DNA from: Bimastos eiseni | Taxonomy: Eukaryota; Annelida; Clitellata; Crassiclitellata; Lumbricidae | DNA length: 64,000 nucleotides | Direction of reading: 5' to 3' | Assembly (NCBI GenBank): GCA_959347315.1 | Contig: OY365822.1 | Coordinates: 10,640,530 to 10,704,529 of the forward strand | In this document: one piece after another, positions 11,260 through 23,463 of the stretch | How the letters are laid out: each line of letters starts with the position of its first letter | Position numbering within the stretch: the stretch's first letter is position 1 | The notes under the pieces: generated by a model | What the model was told of the DNA's origin: nothing | What the model saw: the letters and a program-made list of their open reading frames with translations, nothing else | Database searches by the model: none | Program-made: the position numbers and the translations under genes

Positions 11260-11575
11260 ATGCTCAAATCTTTGCATTGGCTTTCTGTTCGGCAAAGCAT
11301 TAATTTCAAATTGGAGCTAATAATATATGAAGTATTATTGACCACTGGCTAGCCACAAAACCTTAAATCAGTCCTTATCCTACAACTAATTATTCAACCC
11401 TGTTGGCTGATCATTCATCCCTGGCAATGCCTAACACTATGACCATACCTGAAGCAGCAGCTGTTTTGTTGCTAAGCAGAGTTTGGAGCTCTCTACCAGT
11501 TGCTTATGTCATTTCCTGAAGACTTACAATTCTTTAAATTGTTTATCCATCACAGCATACTGATCATCCTGATAT
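11260..11575 (+). pseudogene. Decayed LINE reverse transcriptase C-terminal fragment
   Basis: The plus-strand frame reads LHWLSVRQSINFKLEL at about 11,275-11,325, the LHWLPVRQRIDFKL block of CR1/L2-type reverse transcriptases. About 170 bp later AEFGALYQLL then FPEDLQFFK corresponds to the GxxLWNSLP...SLxxFK block near the end of such ORFs. Internal stops show it is inactive. Confidence 0.75.
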
Positions 11576-12092
11576 CAGCGTAATCATTGCTTGATTTCGG
11601 AGCACCATCGGTTGATGCCATGGTTTGGGCAATAAAAATCGGCCGAGAAAGTTACTGAAATTCTCTGACTCTCAAGGTAACTCTGCATAAACTGTTTAGT
11701 ATTAAATTTCACAAATGATTCTGTCTATAACCAGACAGCAACGTGACTTTTCAAAACAATTTGAACAAAATCGTCAGACAAAATTGTTTAGAGTGCCAAA
11801 TGTCTTCACACCAGCAACCAATTTCTTTAGCTCTCTACCATTGAGGAAAGACTGAGATAAAATCATGGACCACTATAATAATTTCATCATGACCTTTTGT
11901 AACAGGTGCTCTGTAAACACATGGTCATGATGACTTCAACTCACACCACATGGAAACTGATCTGCCCTCTATATTGTCATATTTAAATAATATAAAACAA
12001 CTTACTTGTCATACATAAACTTTCTCAGTTAAGGTTGCAGCATACGATTATAAGTATAACAGGTTATAGAAATGCATGCCAACTGATCATAC

Positions 12093-12171
12093 CCATGTTT
12101 TTCTTCGGTTTAACTTGTTCCAGTTTCACATCACGTTGCATTGTTCTCTGGATGAGCGCCAAACGACGTTC
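12093..12171 (-). CDS. MAP7: MAP7-like exon 4, end of first coiled coil
   Basis: The acceptor is TTGTTAG and the donor is ATGG|GTATGA, over 79 nt from phase 0 to phase 1. The peptide starts ERRLALIQRTMQRD, the counterpart of the conserved ERHEAVVRRTMERS-type segment that closes the N-terminal helix in MAP7 proteins. It ends in a Lys-rich tail (VKPKKNMG). The exon is too short to stand out as an open frame. It is supported by motif order, by phase agreement with exons 3 and 5, and by two plausible splice sites. Confidence 0.7.
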
Positions 12172-12350
12172 CTAACAAGAAGACAATTGCAGTTGGCATT
12201 TCTACAGTGTGGCATTTAGAGTTGCCAGATACAACAAGAATGAGTGACAGTGAATACAACAAAATCAGATTTGTAATCATATTCCGGGCATGTCTCACTT
12301 TCCTCTTGTTAAATTCGGTGTCCGAATTTGTCTTTGCCTCTGCTGTCGAT

Positions 12351-12472
12351 TCTGTATGCTTCGATAGTATCTTCATCACATATCATTCCCAACTAGGAAC
12401 TAGGTGTTTATTCTGTATGCTTCGATAGTATCTTCATCGCATATCATTCCCAACTAGGAACTAGGTGTTTAT
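12351..12472 (+). repeat. 61-bp tandem duplication
   Basis: Two copies of a 61-bp unit (starting TCTGTATGCTTCGATAGTAT at 12,351 and 12,412) differ by a single base, so the duplication is recent. Confidence 0.9.
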
Positions 12473-12506
12473 AATCAGATGAACAATGTTCGTACTCATA
12501 AGCTAC

Positions 12507-13130
12507 GAATTATAGGGCAATAAGGGCATGGAGCCCGTCGAATTTCTTGATAAAACCAATGACCCCGGCTGGCATCAAGGATTTTTGCAAAAATTGGGAA
12601 ATTTTACTTTGTGTGGGAAACGCTTTAGAATGGTATATTATCATAAAAAGATCTAATTCTAACCCGAATTGAGATGAGAATAGGTCTACACATGTGCTGG
12701 ACAAGAATTATAGGGCAAGTCGACTTTCTCGATAAAACTGCTGACCCCGCCCCGGCATCAAGGATTTTTGCAAAAATTGTGAAACTTTACTTTGTACGGG
12801 AAACGCTTTAGAATAGTATTGTATAATAAAAAGAACAAATTCAAACTCGACTTGAGATAAGAATAGGTTTTACACTGGTGCTGGGTAAGACTTATAGGGC
12901 ATCGAGATAGTAGACTTTCTCGATAAAACCGTTGACCCCTGCATCACAGATTCTTGCAAAAATGTCAAATCTTACTTTCTATGGGAAACGCTTTCGAATG
13001 GTATTTTGTCATAAACAGAACTAATTCTAACCCGAATTCAGATAAGAATAGGTCTACACCGGTGCTGGATAAGAATTATAGGGCATGGAGCACAATGACT
13101 TTCTTGATAAAACCGCTGACCGGTTTTTTT
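12507..13130 (+). repeat. 184-198 bp tandem repeat, forward arm
   Basis: Four diverged units begin at 12,507, 12,705, 12,889 and 13,073, each with GAATTATAGGGCA, a CTTTCTCGATAAAAC block, GATTTTTGCAAAAATTG, GGGAAACGCTTTAGAAT and AACCCGAATT. The last unit is partial. Confidence 0.85.
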
Positions 13131-13139
13131 TGATAAACT

Positions 13140-13850
13140 CGACATGTTCCAAACCAAATAATTTTTAACCAGCAATCATCTGTGTGGACCTATTGGCATC
13201 AACAATTCTGCATAGTTATCTTTGTTTTCTCAAAGAATAGCTGAGATGTGATAGATTTTCTATTCTTTATTTCCATAGCAAAACTGTGAACTTTCTCGCC
13301 GTTTTTGGGTTAAAATACAGCGACATTCTCAATAATTCGGGTTAGAATTGGCTCTCTTTATAATTATATACAATTCTAGAGTGTTTCCAGCCAAAAGTAA
13401 ATTTTCACAATTTTCTAAAAAGTCGCTGATACCAGGGTTAGCAGTATTTTTTATCGAGAAACTATCTTCATTTGTTCAGAGAATAGTTAAGATGTGATAG
13501 ATTTTCTATTCTCTATTTGTATAGCAAAACTGTGAACTTTCTCGCCGTTTCTGGGTTAAAATACAGCGACATTCTCAATAATTCAGGTTAGAATTAGTTC
13601 TCTTTATAATTATATACAGTTCTAGAGCATTTCCAGCCAAAAGTTAATTTTCACAATTTTTTAAAAAGTCGCGGATACCGTGGTCAGCGATTTTTTTATC
13701 AAGGAACTCGACATATTCCAAACCAAATTATTTTTAACCAGCATCTGTGTGGACCTATTAGCATTACAATTCTGCATAGTTTTCTTTAATTTTTTCTCAA
13801 AGAATAGCACTGAGATGTGAGATTTTCTAATCTTCATTTACAAGTTCTGA
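13140..13850 (-). repeat. 246-bp direct repeats containing inverted copies of the 184-bp unit
   Basis: Two copies of a segment starting GATGTGATAGATTTTCTATT (13,245 and 13,491) each contain AATTCGGGTTAGAATT and GTGTTTCCAGCCAAAAGT-type blocks. These are the reverse complement of the 184-bp unit to the left. A CGACATGTTCCAAACC-headed segment at 13,138 also recurs at 13,708. The whole 12,507-13,850 region is a large imperfect inverted repeat. Confidence 0.75.
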
Positions 13851-14344
13851 TTGCTCGCTTAGCCATCGTACAATTGGTTCTTTCACAATCCCATTGCAGT
13901 CGTTTTCCGACAAACAGCAGAGACTGCATTCCGAGCACAGTTGTCTGATTTACGAGACATTATTAATGCCTTCGCGCTCGCACGTACTAAGCCGACGGCA
14001 GGCAGCGGATAGGCACCGCTTGTGACCCATGATTTATGACCATAAAGTACGGATGAAGCATAACCGAGGAATTATGACTGGAATTAACGGTTGCACGGAT
14101 TAGGTCTGGTCCAGTCTCAACGCTGTGTGAGAAGTGGACCATGACAGCAGAACAAACTACGTTGGTGGAATCTTTGCAGAGTGCATTAAGTTTTAGTGAA
14201 AAATATTATTATTAATAATTAGTTAGTACTCTTACTCAAGGTAGGAATGTTATGTAGGGGTGGTTCACTCTGAGATGGTTGTCTGCCTATGCAGTCAAAG
14301 GAGAGACCCATCTGGGTCATCAGACCACATCTCCATCTTCAGAC

Positions 14345-14925
14345 TACATATAGGAAGACAGACAGGAAGACTGACTGTCTGGCAGGACTGTCGAGTACAC
14401 AGGTTGCCTTGCTTTTACTTTGGGACATCGGCGCCACTTAATGTCATTTATGGTATGAATGTAGATCGAACGCAATCTGAAGATTAGCCTTGCTGTAATT
14501 CTTCACCAGCCACATCTCATTGCGATAGTTGTTGAGGTGACAGTCGACATTTTACAAAAGCAAGTCTAGAGTCAATGCCAAGCACACTGAACAATTCAAG
14601 AGAATAAACAAAGCAAGCACAATGGAATTGGAAGTGGCTGGCCAGTCACCAGACACCCCGGAGAGGACAACAGTAATAACCAAGAGCCCAGAGGTTGCAG
14701 CATGGAGGACAAAGACAGAAAGAAAGATGGAAGACAGACAGGAAGGCAGACAACCCGGAAGACAGACAGACAGGAAGGCAGACAACCAGGAAGAGAAACA
14801 GGAAGACCGACATATAGGAAGACAGACAGGAAGACTGACTGGAAAACAGGCAAACAGGATGACAGAGAAACAGACAGACAAAACAGGAAACACACAAACA
14901 GGAAGACAGACAGACAGACAAAAAT
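14345..14925 (+). repeat. (GACA)n/GGAAGACAGACA purine-rich repeats
   Basis: Two clusters (14,345-14,395 and 14,705-14,925) of imperfect AGACAGACAGGAAG units. The long open frames on both strands here are products of the repeat. Confidence 0.85.
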
Positions 14926-15829
14926 GGGTAGCAAGTCAACACAGACCATCTCCACTTTGTCACATCTAGTTAAAATATGTTAATCCCTGCAAGCACTCCA
15001 AGATAGCCTGCAGAAGATGTCTGTCAGCCTGAAACTGTGAAAACTGCAAAATCAAAACAGCTGTAATACAGGTTGGGTTCTGCAGCTCAAGTCATACATG
15101 GACAAATGAAAATATCAGGAAAAGAATGTTGCTCAAACCACAGCAAGTTTAACTTGATCACTGAACAACATGGATCCTAATTCACAAGTCAAAGTCATTG
15201 TCTCCAAAGCTGCAACTCCTTGCAGGCTGAACGGAGTAAAATACAGTCGCCACCCGTGAACGTGCTTTCTGTGAATGTATAATATATGTATAATGCGTCT
15301 GTTTATGTGCTGAGCTGCACAGGTGTTTGGCAATAAATTTCCGTGCATAGTTAATTAGTTGGCCAGATAGCATTGTGCAATGCACGAACAGTGCCAAGAT
15401 AAAGATGCTCAGGTAGTAGATTTGAAATGTGTACAATATAATATAGCCGATCATGCTGGGAATGTGAAAAAGACTGAGTTGAACTAAGCATTGTTGTCTC
15501 AAGTTATGAAAGAAAGATGAAAATATTTCAAAATTATGAACAGTGTCAAGGTGAATTAATGGCTACATACTACTAAAAGTTAAAGTTCGTTATTAATAAG
15601 TAGCAGATAGTAGAGTAAGAAAGTTTCAGCTAGGTCACAGAGTGCAAGACAGGTAGACACCACCCAATTCTGTTGCACACTTCACAATGCTCAGTCTAAT
15701 GTCTGTTATGTCCAAAAGCATTTGACCTATGCCAGTGTCTGCTGCTAACAGCATAGGTCTAATTTCCTTTTAACAATATCCAAAGGTGAACTTTGACTGT
15801 TGACATTCGAATCGTAAACTTTGACTCAC

Positions 15830-16062
15830 ATTTTCCTCCTCAAGAATTCGCTTTCGTCTATTTTCAACAATTGCTCGATGTTCTTCCTCCGTCTGGCGCA
15901 GCCTTTCCACTCGCCTTTTCCGATCTTCTTCCAGCCTCTTGCGGAACTCCTCTGACCTGGAATTTGCCTCTCTAAGGCCCTCCATTCGGCGCTTCAGATC
16001 CTCCTGCTGCTTCTCGCGAACAAGGCGCAACCTCTCCTCCTTTTCCTTGTTCTTCTGTATAT
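15830..16062 (-). CDS. MAP7: MAP7-like exon 3, microtubule-binding coiled coil
   Basis: The acceptor is TTTTAG and the donor is the strong AAT|GTGAGT. The exon runs from phase 1 to phase 0 over 233 nt. It encodes a continuous Arg/Glu/Lys helix including ERLRLVREKQQEDLKRR, FRKRLEEDRKRRVERLRQ and IVENRRKRILEEE. Spacing and composition match the N-terminal helix of MAP7/ensconsin (RLAREKREER..., EEQRQKEERRRAAVEEKRRQ) that lies along the microtubule. A second possible acceptor eight bases downstream (ATACAG) would need phase 0 and does not fit exon 2. This is the best single exon for the family call. Confidence 0.8.
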
Positions 16063-16555
16063 CTAAAATTTTATCAAATAGATATAAACAATCCAAAATG
16101 CATGAGAAGCCATAAACTATGCCTTACACTTCATCCGTTTACTCTCCCAGTAAAAGACGATAGAAATTTTATCTCCAGGATTCTTTATAAATTCAAATTT
16201 GTAGCTAAGAATAAAAAGCAGGCTTAATTGTACCTGTAATGACCCTCCCTGCCAATCTGGTCGTGAACTACGAACGCTGACCTTTTGTAAATTACTTCGG
16301 TTTGTCAGTTTGTTTCTCATTAAACGAAGATATACACAAGAAAGATGAAAATAAATAAGGCCAGCAATAACATCACTTAGCATGAAGAAATTAATCTCGA
16401 ATATGTTTTTGTAAAACAGATCTTTAGTTAAGATGCTTTCTCAAGTCCAAGTATGTTACATCTCAAATGTTCTTTATTGTGTAGCTGGCTAACAGGCATT
16501 ATATTGAGTGGTCCCTTTTGTTTGTACCCCATTAAACTCCACCAGTGTTTGCACT

Positions 16556-16640
16556 CTATCAGTGCCAGTCCAAAGCCTAGATAAAGGAGGAGGGTGACGT
16601 TAATGATCTTTGTTATCATGCAGAGTCTCTAAACTGAAAC
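16556..16640 (+). repeat. Dispersed repeat fragment (AGTGCCAGTCC family)
   Basis: Reads CAGTGCCAGTCCAAAGCC, GATAAAGGAGGAGGGTGACG, TTAATGATC and TGTTATCA. It is the best-preserved member among the five copies in this window. Confidence 0.55.
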
Positions 16641-17479
16641 CTCTACTACTACTGCTTGTATCCCACTAATTGCATATGACTCTTTTATCTCTCTACATTT
16701 TTCGGATGAATGAATTACACAGACACACAATTAAGACTCTTGGACTCAGGTCAAGTAGAATACATGAAAGACTAGCATCTCTCACGACCGGTATCATTTT
16801 AGAGGAGCCATTTTGTTCCAGTCTGCCTTTTTGCCATCCGAAAACTGCTCAATTTCCAGGAATTGCATGCAGCACCCTTTAACCGTTGGCCACGTACAAC
16901 TAAAGCGCCGTCAACCATCGATTGGCGTCCAACGTTGTGCGTCTGCCTGCATACTCTGGTCACGTGTGTCCGTCTATACCGGACACCCACAGACGCACTC
17001 TCGCAGACCACAGCCAACCTTATGAATCACATCTTCTGACATAATCTGATGGATGCGCCCATGGCACACCAATAGCATGCATATTGTCATTTTTCATGTC
17101 ATTTCTTGTGGAACACAAATGGACATCCTTAATATAATAGTTGAACCTAAAGCAATTTACCATGTGCACTAGAAGGATGGTACTTGATATTTCACAGTTA
17201 TTGATAACGCCTTAAAACTGTTGTATACGACAATCATTGAAAGCACCTAACGATGCTACAATCTGGAGTGTGGGTTTTGGTACAGCCCCTGGAAACCGGA
17301 CTAGGACCTCCTTCTGAATATCGTTTGGAAATCCCTCTAACTTAATGCAGTGCTCGCAAAGAAACAGATTCTGCACAGATTAATGTCTCGTGTAGATCCA
17401 AGTCTGGTCGCCAGAAAGAGAAGACAGAGCAGCTGTTACAGAAGGTTCAACGCCTAGCTGTCTTGTTTACATTACAGCA

Positions 17480-18000
17480 CAACACTGCAAATACTGCTTG
17501 ACAATTAATCTTTGAGAAATCATTTCTATTGTGATGATACCAAAATCAACATTCTATTTGACAGCCTGTCCTGTCACTCATCCGTGCAGCTGCTGTCCAC
17601 TGCCTCTGAGAAGGCACAGTTTTTAATGGTTACCCGAAAACTTCTAACTAACCCATCAAAAACTGAATCTCTACCATAGGGCTATGCCCGTCAACTCAAA
17701 AGTCTATAAAACATCTCTAGCAAAACAATACTTCAATTAGTAATTACTCTCTAGACTTATCATTATTCAACGAGGTCATGTAATTGTCATTCCACGGTCA
17801 TACTTAGCATTGGAACTGCTTCTGGTACATGTGCTTATCCAGTTGCTGGACCTAGTTTTTTTAACTTTCTCCCTTAATCTGTCTGCTCTGCCCATTGGCT
17901 CTTTCTCCCTGTATCTGCTTATTCAATTCAGTCACCAATGTAATATAGTTCTCAACTTAACACTTGCCAATTTCAAAGGCAATATACACTAAACAGATAG
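17480..18000 (+). pseudogene. Decayed LINE reverse transcriptase fragment with YADD-like block
   Basis: The plus-strand frame around 17,530-17,565 reads YDDTKINILF, resembling the YADDTQLYLSF catalytic block of CR1/L2-type reverse transcriptases with the Ala missing. About 80 bp later RKLLTNPSKTESL matches the NKLxLNPxKTExL block. The order and spacing fit, and stops interrupt the frame. The remainder to about 18,000 is unclear. Confidence 0.65.
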
Positions 18001-18289
18001 ACGCCTCTCCCTCATAGTTCACTGATCTTCTGGATATGGTCCTAATTATGGCATAACTATGAAGCACTATCAGTTTATGCCTTGCTTATTAGACTCCAGT
18101 GTCTTAGAAATAAGTAATGAATTGATAATAATAGTAATCAAAGACAGAGTTGAGTCACATCTGGGTTATTCGACTTCACACAAACAATAATATATGACAA
18201 TAATTTAGATGTTACTCAGTCGACCAGCGACCAGCCAAAGAACATGGTCAGTAATTTGTCTTGCTTTATGACTCTATTAGAGAACACTA

Positions 18290-18680
18290 CTGAACACATG
18301 GAATGACATACAGCCGACTGTGTAGAATACTGTAGCCAGTAAGCAGAAACAAGTTGTGAAGAACTCCAGAGAATGGGAAGACATAAACAGTCAACTGTGC
18401 AAGCAAGTTGTGAAAAATTGACTCCAGATAATGGGAAGATATAGAAAGTCGACTGTGCAGAAGGCAGCGCACTGAAACAAATCGTGAAAAATTGACTCCA
18501 GAACATACGAAGATATAGGTAATTGGATAGTATAGAAGAAATGCATTGTACAGAAGAAGTACATTGAAATAAATTGTTGAGAATTGACTACAGAGCATGG
18601 GAAGATATAGACAGTTGACTGTGCAGAAGACAATTGAAACAAGTCGTAAAGAATTGACTCCAAAGCCCACAATACAAAGG
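18290..18680 (+). repeat. Degenerate 50-90 bp tandem repeat
   Basis: Five diverged units contain GAAACAAGTTGTGAA, AATTGACTCCAGA, ATGGGAAGATATAGA and GTCGACTGTGCAGAAG. Spacing is irregular. The minus-strand open frames across it (up to 160 codons) reflect the repeat. Confidence 0.7.
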
Positions 18681-19181
18681 ACTGTGGTCAGTATAGCGAT
18701 TTTGATACATGAATAGCCGAGTATAAAAACGAGGCATGAGCGAATTTGGAGAAACATGCTGAAAGACAATGGGGTGGGCTAGGTGGTCTGGCAATTTCTT
18801 TAAGAGAAGCATGAATGGAGAATATGTACTGTTCATTTTCTTGTTGCATGCCCCGGAATAGACCACTTAGTGGTGCAGTTATATTGCTGCACAGAACGAT
18901 ACTTGCACATACAAACAGCACACCATAATTTACAACGGGCACAAGTTGAGTGTTTCGTGTTCACGGCTATTACTAAGCAATACACAGACGGGGAATGGTG
19001 GGGATGCGCCGTCGCCCAGTCTGGGTAGGTGACCGCAAGAGCAGCCAGGGGCCTTATAAAAACCCTAACAATTAAGCAAGCGACTGTACTGATCAGAGGC
19101 TGCTTAGTCAGACGGTGGCTCAGACTGGCCGCCAGGACATCGCTTGGCCGAGCAAGGTGGCTGCTGATGAGCAAAACATGC

Positions 19182-19210
19182 AGCACCAGCAGCAGCAGCA
19201 GCAGCAACAC
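19182..19210 (+). repeat. (CAG)n microsatellite
   Basis: About seven CAG units. The surrounding 300 bp are relatively GC-rich and open in several frames, but no splice-bounded exon was supported. Confidence 0.8.
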
Positions 19211-19484
19211 AGTGACACAGGCAGCGTCCTTTGGGGGAGAGAGAGAGATCACGCACGCTGTGTTGCCTCTTCCGGTCACTGTCACGACACCGACCTTCGC
19301 CTGACCGAGTCTGCGCTCGTTTCTCACATGTCCCTCTAGATTTCTGTCATTGTCTTCATCGAATCGTACGACTTAAAAAGTCCTTCATTCAGATCAAATT
19401 CAAACTTTACTCCATCTGCTCAAGCGTGAGCCTGCATACGTGACAGCCTGCCTAGTGCTTAGATGAAAACATTTTATCAGGAGA

Positions 19485-19570
19485 CTAAAACAGTCTATCT
19501 GTCTGTCTGTATGTCTGACTGTCTGTCAGTTTCTGTCTATCTGTATGTCTGTCTCTCTGTCTGTATATCC
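19485..19570 (+). repeat. (TCTG)n microsatellite
   Basis: Imperfect TCTG tetranucleotides with a TCTA/TATC fringe. Confidence 0.9.
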
Positions 19571-19995
19571 CTCCATTAATCTATCAGTATTTCTACATGG
19601 TCCCTGTAGATGTCTGGTATTTGTATTGTCACAGGTTTCTCTTCCATTGAGTCCCCTCTGCACATTTATGCTTCATCATCAGTCAGCCAAGCTCCCTGCT
19701 GACATTTACATATAATACATCGGATCTAACTGGGCTCTGTACAGGTCACATATAGGAATATGGGTCATCCATGAAATAACATGGGTTCTATGTAGGTACT
19801 CTTTGTTCAGTCTGCTGTGCATTGTTTTGCATTTATCAGTCTAGCTTTACGTAAATGACATTGAACTTCATATTACAATAATGATAACTTTTTTTAGAAG
19901 TCCTTCATTCAGATCAGATTTATATTACAGTCTTAGACACATCAAGTGCTTTTGTGACATACTTAAAAATACTCTATATATCAAGTGTCTTAATT

Positions 19996-20281
19996 CAGTA
20001 TTTCCCAATTGATGGTTACGAAACGGCACCGGGTCACAGAATAAAGATTCCAGAATGTCAAAGTCTTGCTATTTAATATCTAGTTTTATCAATTTAAAAC
20101 AAACTAAACAAATAAAAAGATAATTGTATGCTAAACTCCCCTGCAACTAGACATCACCAACACAAGACATTTTTAAAGCACATTCATATCTGTTTCATTT
20201 TACCTATGAGCCACTATACGCAATAAAATATAATGTGTCATAGAAAAAACATGGTCAGAGAAAAAAGTTTGAGAAATGCTG
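19996..20281. mobile_element. hAT-like non-autonomous element (286 bp), degraded
   Basis: Left end CAGTATTTCCCAATTG and right end CAAACTTTTTTC...-type sequence whose reverse complement starts CAGCATTTCTCAAAC. Both match the CAGxxTTTCCCAAxC terminal pattern of one hAT group. The flanking 8-mers TCTTAATT and TCCAAATC agree at five of eight positions. The right end abuts the (TACA)n tract. No transposase. Confidence 0.5.
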
Positions 20282-20284
20282 TCC

Positions 20285-20485
20285 AAATCCATACATAGAT
20301 ACATACATACATACAGTCATACATACATACATACATATATACATACATACATACATACAGTCATACATACATACATACATACATACATACATACAGTCGT
20401 ACATACATACATACATACATACATATATAGTCGTACATACGTACATACATACATACATACATACATACAGTCGTACATGAATAAA
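20285..20485 (+). repeat. (TACA)n microsatellite
   Basis: About 200 bp of CATA/TACA units with periodic AGTC interruptions (TACAGTCATACA, TACAGTCGTACA), giving a loose higher-order pattern. Confidence 0.95.
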
Positions 20486-20899
20486 TACATACACACATGT
20501 CCTATGTACATAAAAACACACATGTGGACTGGCTCTATAAGAGCAAGCTGGCATACAGTCTGTCCTGTTAGGAGTCCTCTCAGACACAACTTCACCACGA
20601 CAACACATCATAGCATTTTGCAAAGAGCAAATGCTTGAGGTGGACGATAGACTGCGGATGCAAGCCGAGCTAAGCACCGTCCGAGAAGATTGACCGATCG
20701 ATTGTACGTCCACAAAAGGAAAGGACGCCTGTTAGGAACTGATAGAAAATGAAATCCTGGTCAAATGTTCCATTAAGTAGCCAGCTAACGCCACGGTAAA
20801 TATCCCCCGGAAGCAGCCATATAGACCTCACACCTCACCAAACGCAAAACACAACGACTTGAAGGAGGATTTAGTATTCAGACAAAACATGAATAAAAG

Positions 20900-20998
20900 C
20901 ACAGATACACAGACACACAAACGCACACACACACACTTACACACACACAAACCTACACACACACACACACACACACACCTACACACACACTCGGCATT
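20900..20998 (+). repeat. (AC)n microsatellite
   Basis: ACACACAC runs interrupted by CTT/CCT. Confidence 0.95.
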
Positions 20999-21244
20999 TC
21001 AGGGCTTAAGACGCTGTGTGTGTCTTCTGCAACGCGTTGGCTGGCTTCGTGTCTCAATGGACCAACAATCTGGGACCTGCCAGGATCTTCTGCTGGTCTT
21101 TGGCACACCATCAATGGATAACATGTGCATCATAGGACAGACTTAAACCAGTCACACTGGACATGCTCTTGTAGATTACATCAGATCTCACTAGGATTTT
21201 ATCCACGGTTGGCCAACAATGCTTCTGAACGGAATAACCTCATG

Positions 21245-21335
21245 AATGTATGTGTGTATGTATGTATGTATGTATGTATGTTATGTATGTATGTATGTAT
21301 GTATGTATGTATGTATGTATGTATGTATGTATGGT
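21245..21335 (+). repeat. (GTAT)n microsatellite
   Basis: About 22 GTAT units with one TTA slip at 21,280. AT-rich (TA)n-like sequence follows at 21,370-21,440. Confidence 0.95.
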
Positions 21336-21639
21336 GTCCTCTGAATCTTTCACAAACAGATGAATAGCAATATATATATATTATATATAACACACATATA
21401 TAAATATATAAAATACAGAGATATATATATATGGTTATATACATGCATATAAGTATATCTCAAACGATATGCTTTTCTTTCTGGAAAATGCTTTGGCATA
21501 GGACAACCAGTGGTTGTCTTTTGCCTCCAAAAGAGGGAAAGATCTTCCACAGCACCGTTAGCATGATGCACAAGACATCACCACAATTATCATGTACTTA
21601 ACAAAACACTAGATGTCATCTTGTGCATTTATGTATTAT

Positions 21640-21925
21640 AGTTATCAGGGCCACCAAGAGGAACAGGTGGCCCAATGCCCTGGATCTGGATATTTTTATG
21701 GGCTAATGTCCAACCTACTATCAACACATGAAACAAATAATAATCGGTTATACAAGTTAATGATTTATGCCTTTTAAAATATAATATTACCGACACTTAA
21801 TTGCAATCACATTAAACTTCAAGCACCTAAATATGACCTTAGTTTTCATTTCTGATATAGAACATGCTCACTTCGTTTAAGCGACCCGGTACTTTCTCCG
21901 GAATTTCTCTACCATAATTTACGAG
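21640..21925 (+). mobile_element. Dispersed repeat, single-ended copy related to 28,020-28,280
   Basis: Shares ordered blocks with 28,020-28,280: ATAATATTAC, TTGCAATCA/CTGCAATCA, ATAGAACATGCTCACTTC versus ATAGAATAGGCTCACTTC, and a terminal GGAATTTCTCT. It starts near CAGGGCCACCAAGAGG with a short hairpin to GTGGCCC. Non-coding, probably a DNA-transposon derivative. Here the terminal motif occurs once, not amplified. Confidence 0.6.
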
Positions 21926-22837
21926 GCAGGCTCGATGATTATTACTATTAAAATATGTGAATCTGAGGAGTTGATGATCAGCCAATTGGAGAAGATTCAA
22001 TTAGATATTAAAGTGATTTAAAGCAAAAGAGGAGTTAGTGAGTTTTGGGCTGGTTCTGGCAGTCAATTCAAATTCTGTGGGACAGCAGCATGGCATGCAA
22101 GCAAGCCCATAAATGTTCTGCAACATGGCTGAGCCACATGATCTATACCTACCCATACTGGATGATCTCAGGCAATAACAAAGGATATACAAAGTGCAAT
22201 AGATGTATACAATAAGGTGTCTTTAACACTAAATAAAATTATGTGGGAATTGATTCAAGGACACTGGGTACAGGAAACAATCCCCTGCGACGTCTAAGTT
22301 ACCCCTTAAATAATATAATATATGCATTGCTGAAAAAAGAGCAGTGTTTGAAAAGAAAATTTTTCTTTGTAAGTTACACGTATGTAATTCAACACATGAC
22401 CTAGTCCAGCCAAATTCGATTACCTCTATCCATAACCATGTCCAAATCGCCAAACAATCAACTGATATCGAAACCATAAAAGAGTCCAGTCTCATTAAGA
22501 TGCATCCCCTGGGGTAGATCTCCATAGTTCCAAGATGATCAACATGTGGAAGGTTTCTCTGTCAAACGGTTTCTTCCACATTCGGCCGTATCCATTCCAT
22601 TAGTATTTCTCATATTGCACTTCATTCTATTCCGCTGCAGTTCTGCTTTTCCACAGCGATGGTCGGGACTGGAATTGTTTCGAGAGCCGAGCAACCATCA
22701 TGACAAATAGAAATCGATGCATGAAAGAAAAAATGGAACCAGCGCAGGATGAATGAGTGCTGCTCCCTAAGCACCAGTAGATGCATCTCATTGTTGATTA
22801 AAGACCGTATCTTAGATAGCGGTCTATCGCTCCTTTG

Positions 22838-22905
22838 CCTGCCTGCCTGCCTGCCTGCCTGTCTGTCTTAGTGTACACCTCTGCTTGACAGTCTGTCTGT
22901 CTGAC
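22838..22905 (+). repeat. (CCTG)n/(TCTG)n microsatellite
   Basis: CCTG units passing into TCTG units. Confidence 0.9.
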
Positions 22906-23309
22906 TGCTTCATCTTACATTGTCTGACTTCCATTTCTATGTACCGTGTCTCTATGTTTAACTGAACTCCTTAATAACATCCTGTATATTGACAAGCTCA
23001 ACATTAGACACCAGTACCATTGCATCCACATAATGGTACAAAATCATCATCTTATTGGCAGCCTGTTAGGCACATACTCATTTTACAGCTACCATCTAGG
23101 GAGTGGAAGGCTGAACCGATGTAGAGGAGGCTAAGGGTATCAATCTGTGTACTTAAAGATATATATGTTCTTTAATCCTTTAATGACGAGTATGTACTGA
23201 AATATATGGGAAGCCTATGCGGCTCGTTGATAAAGGGCTGAGCAGGAGTTTTACCTCGTAACTGTGTTTCTGTATGTGGTATCTCATGTCATAGTCAAGC
23301 TGATGATGA

Positions 23310-23402
23310 CGATGCTTATAATTATTATTATTAGTAGTAGTATCATAATACTCATTACTATCATTATTATTAATACAACAACTACCACTGCTACTAGTAG
23401 CA
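23310..23402 (+). repeat. ATT/AGT trinucleotide repeat
   Basis: Imperfect ATT, AGT and ACT triplets just downstream of exon 2 in the gene's direction. Confidence 0.8.
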
Positions 23403-23463
23403 CTATTCTAGAATTTAAAAGTCAGTATTTCTTAGGCTGGTAGTGTAATTTTGTGAAACTGAC

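Noticed and set aside
18833..19327. 164-codon minus-strand frame with a Leu run
   Set aside because: The Leu run is the (CAG)n repeat, the rest has no domain, and plus-strand frames are equally open. No supported splice sites.
20617..20692. Short plus-strand frame MLEVDDRLRMQAELSTVRED that looks like a coiled coil
   Set aside because: Only about 23 codons, no splice sites and no neighbouring exon. Likely chance.
22229..22525. 98-codon minus-strand frame, considered as a retrotransposon remnant
   Set aside because: No reverse transcriptase or endonuclease motif could be placed.
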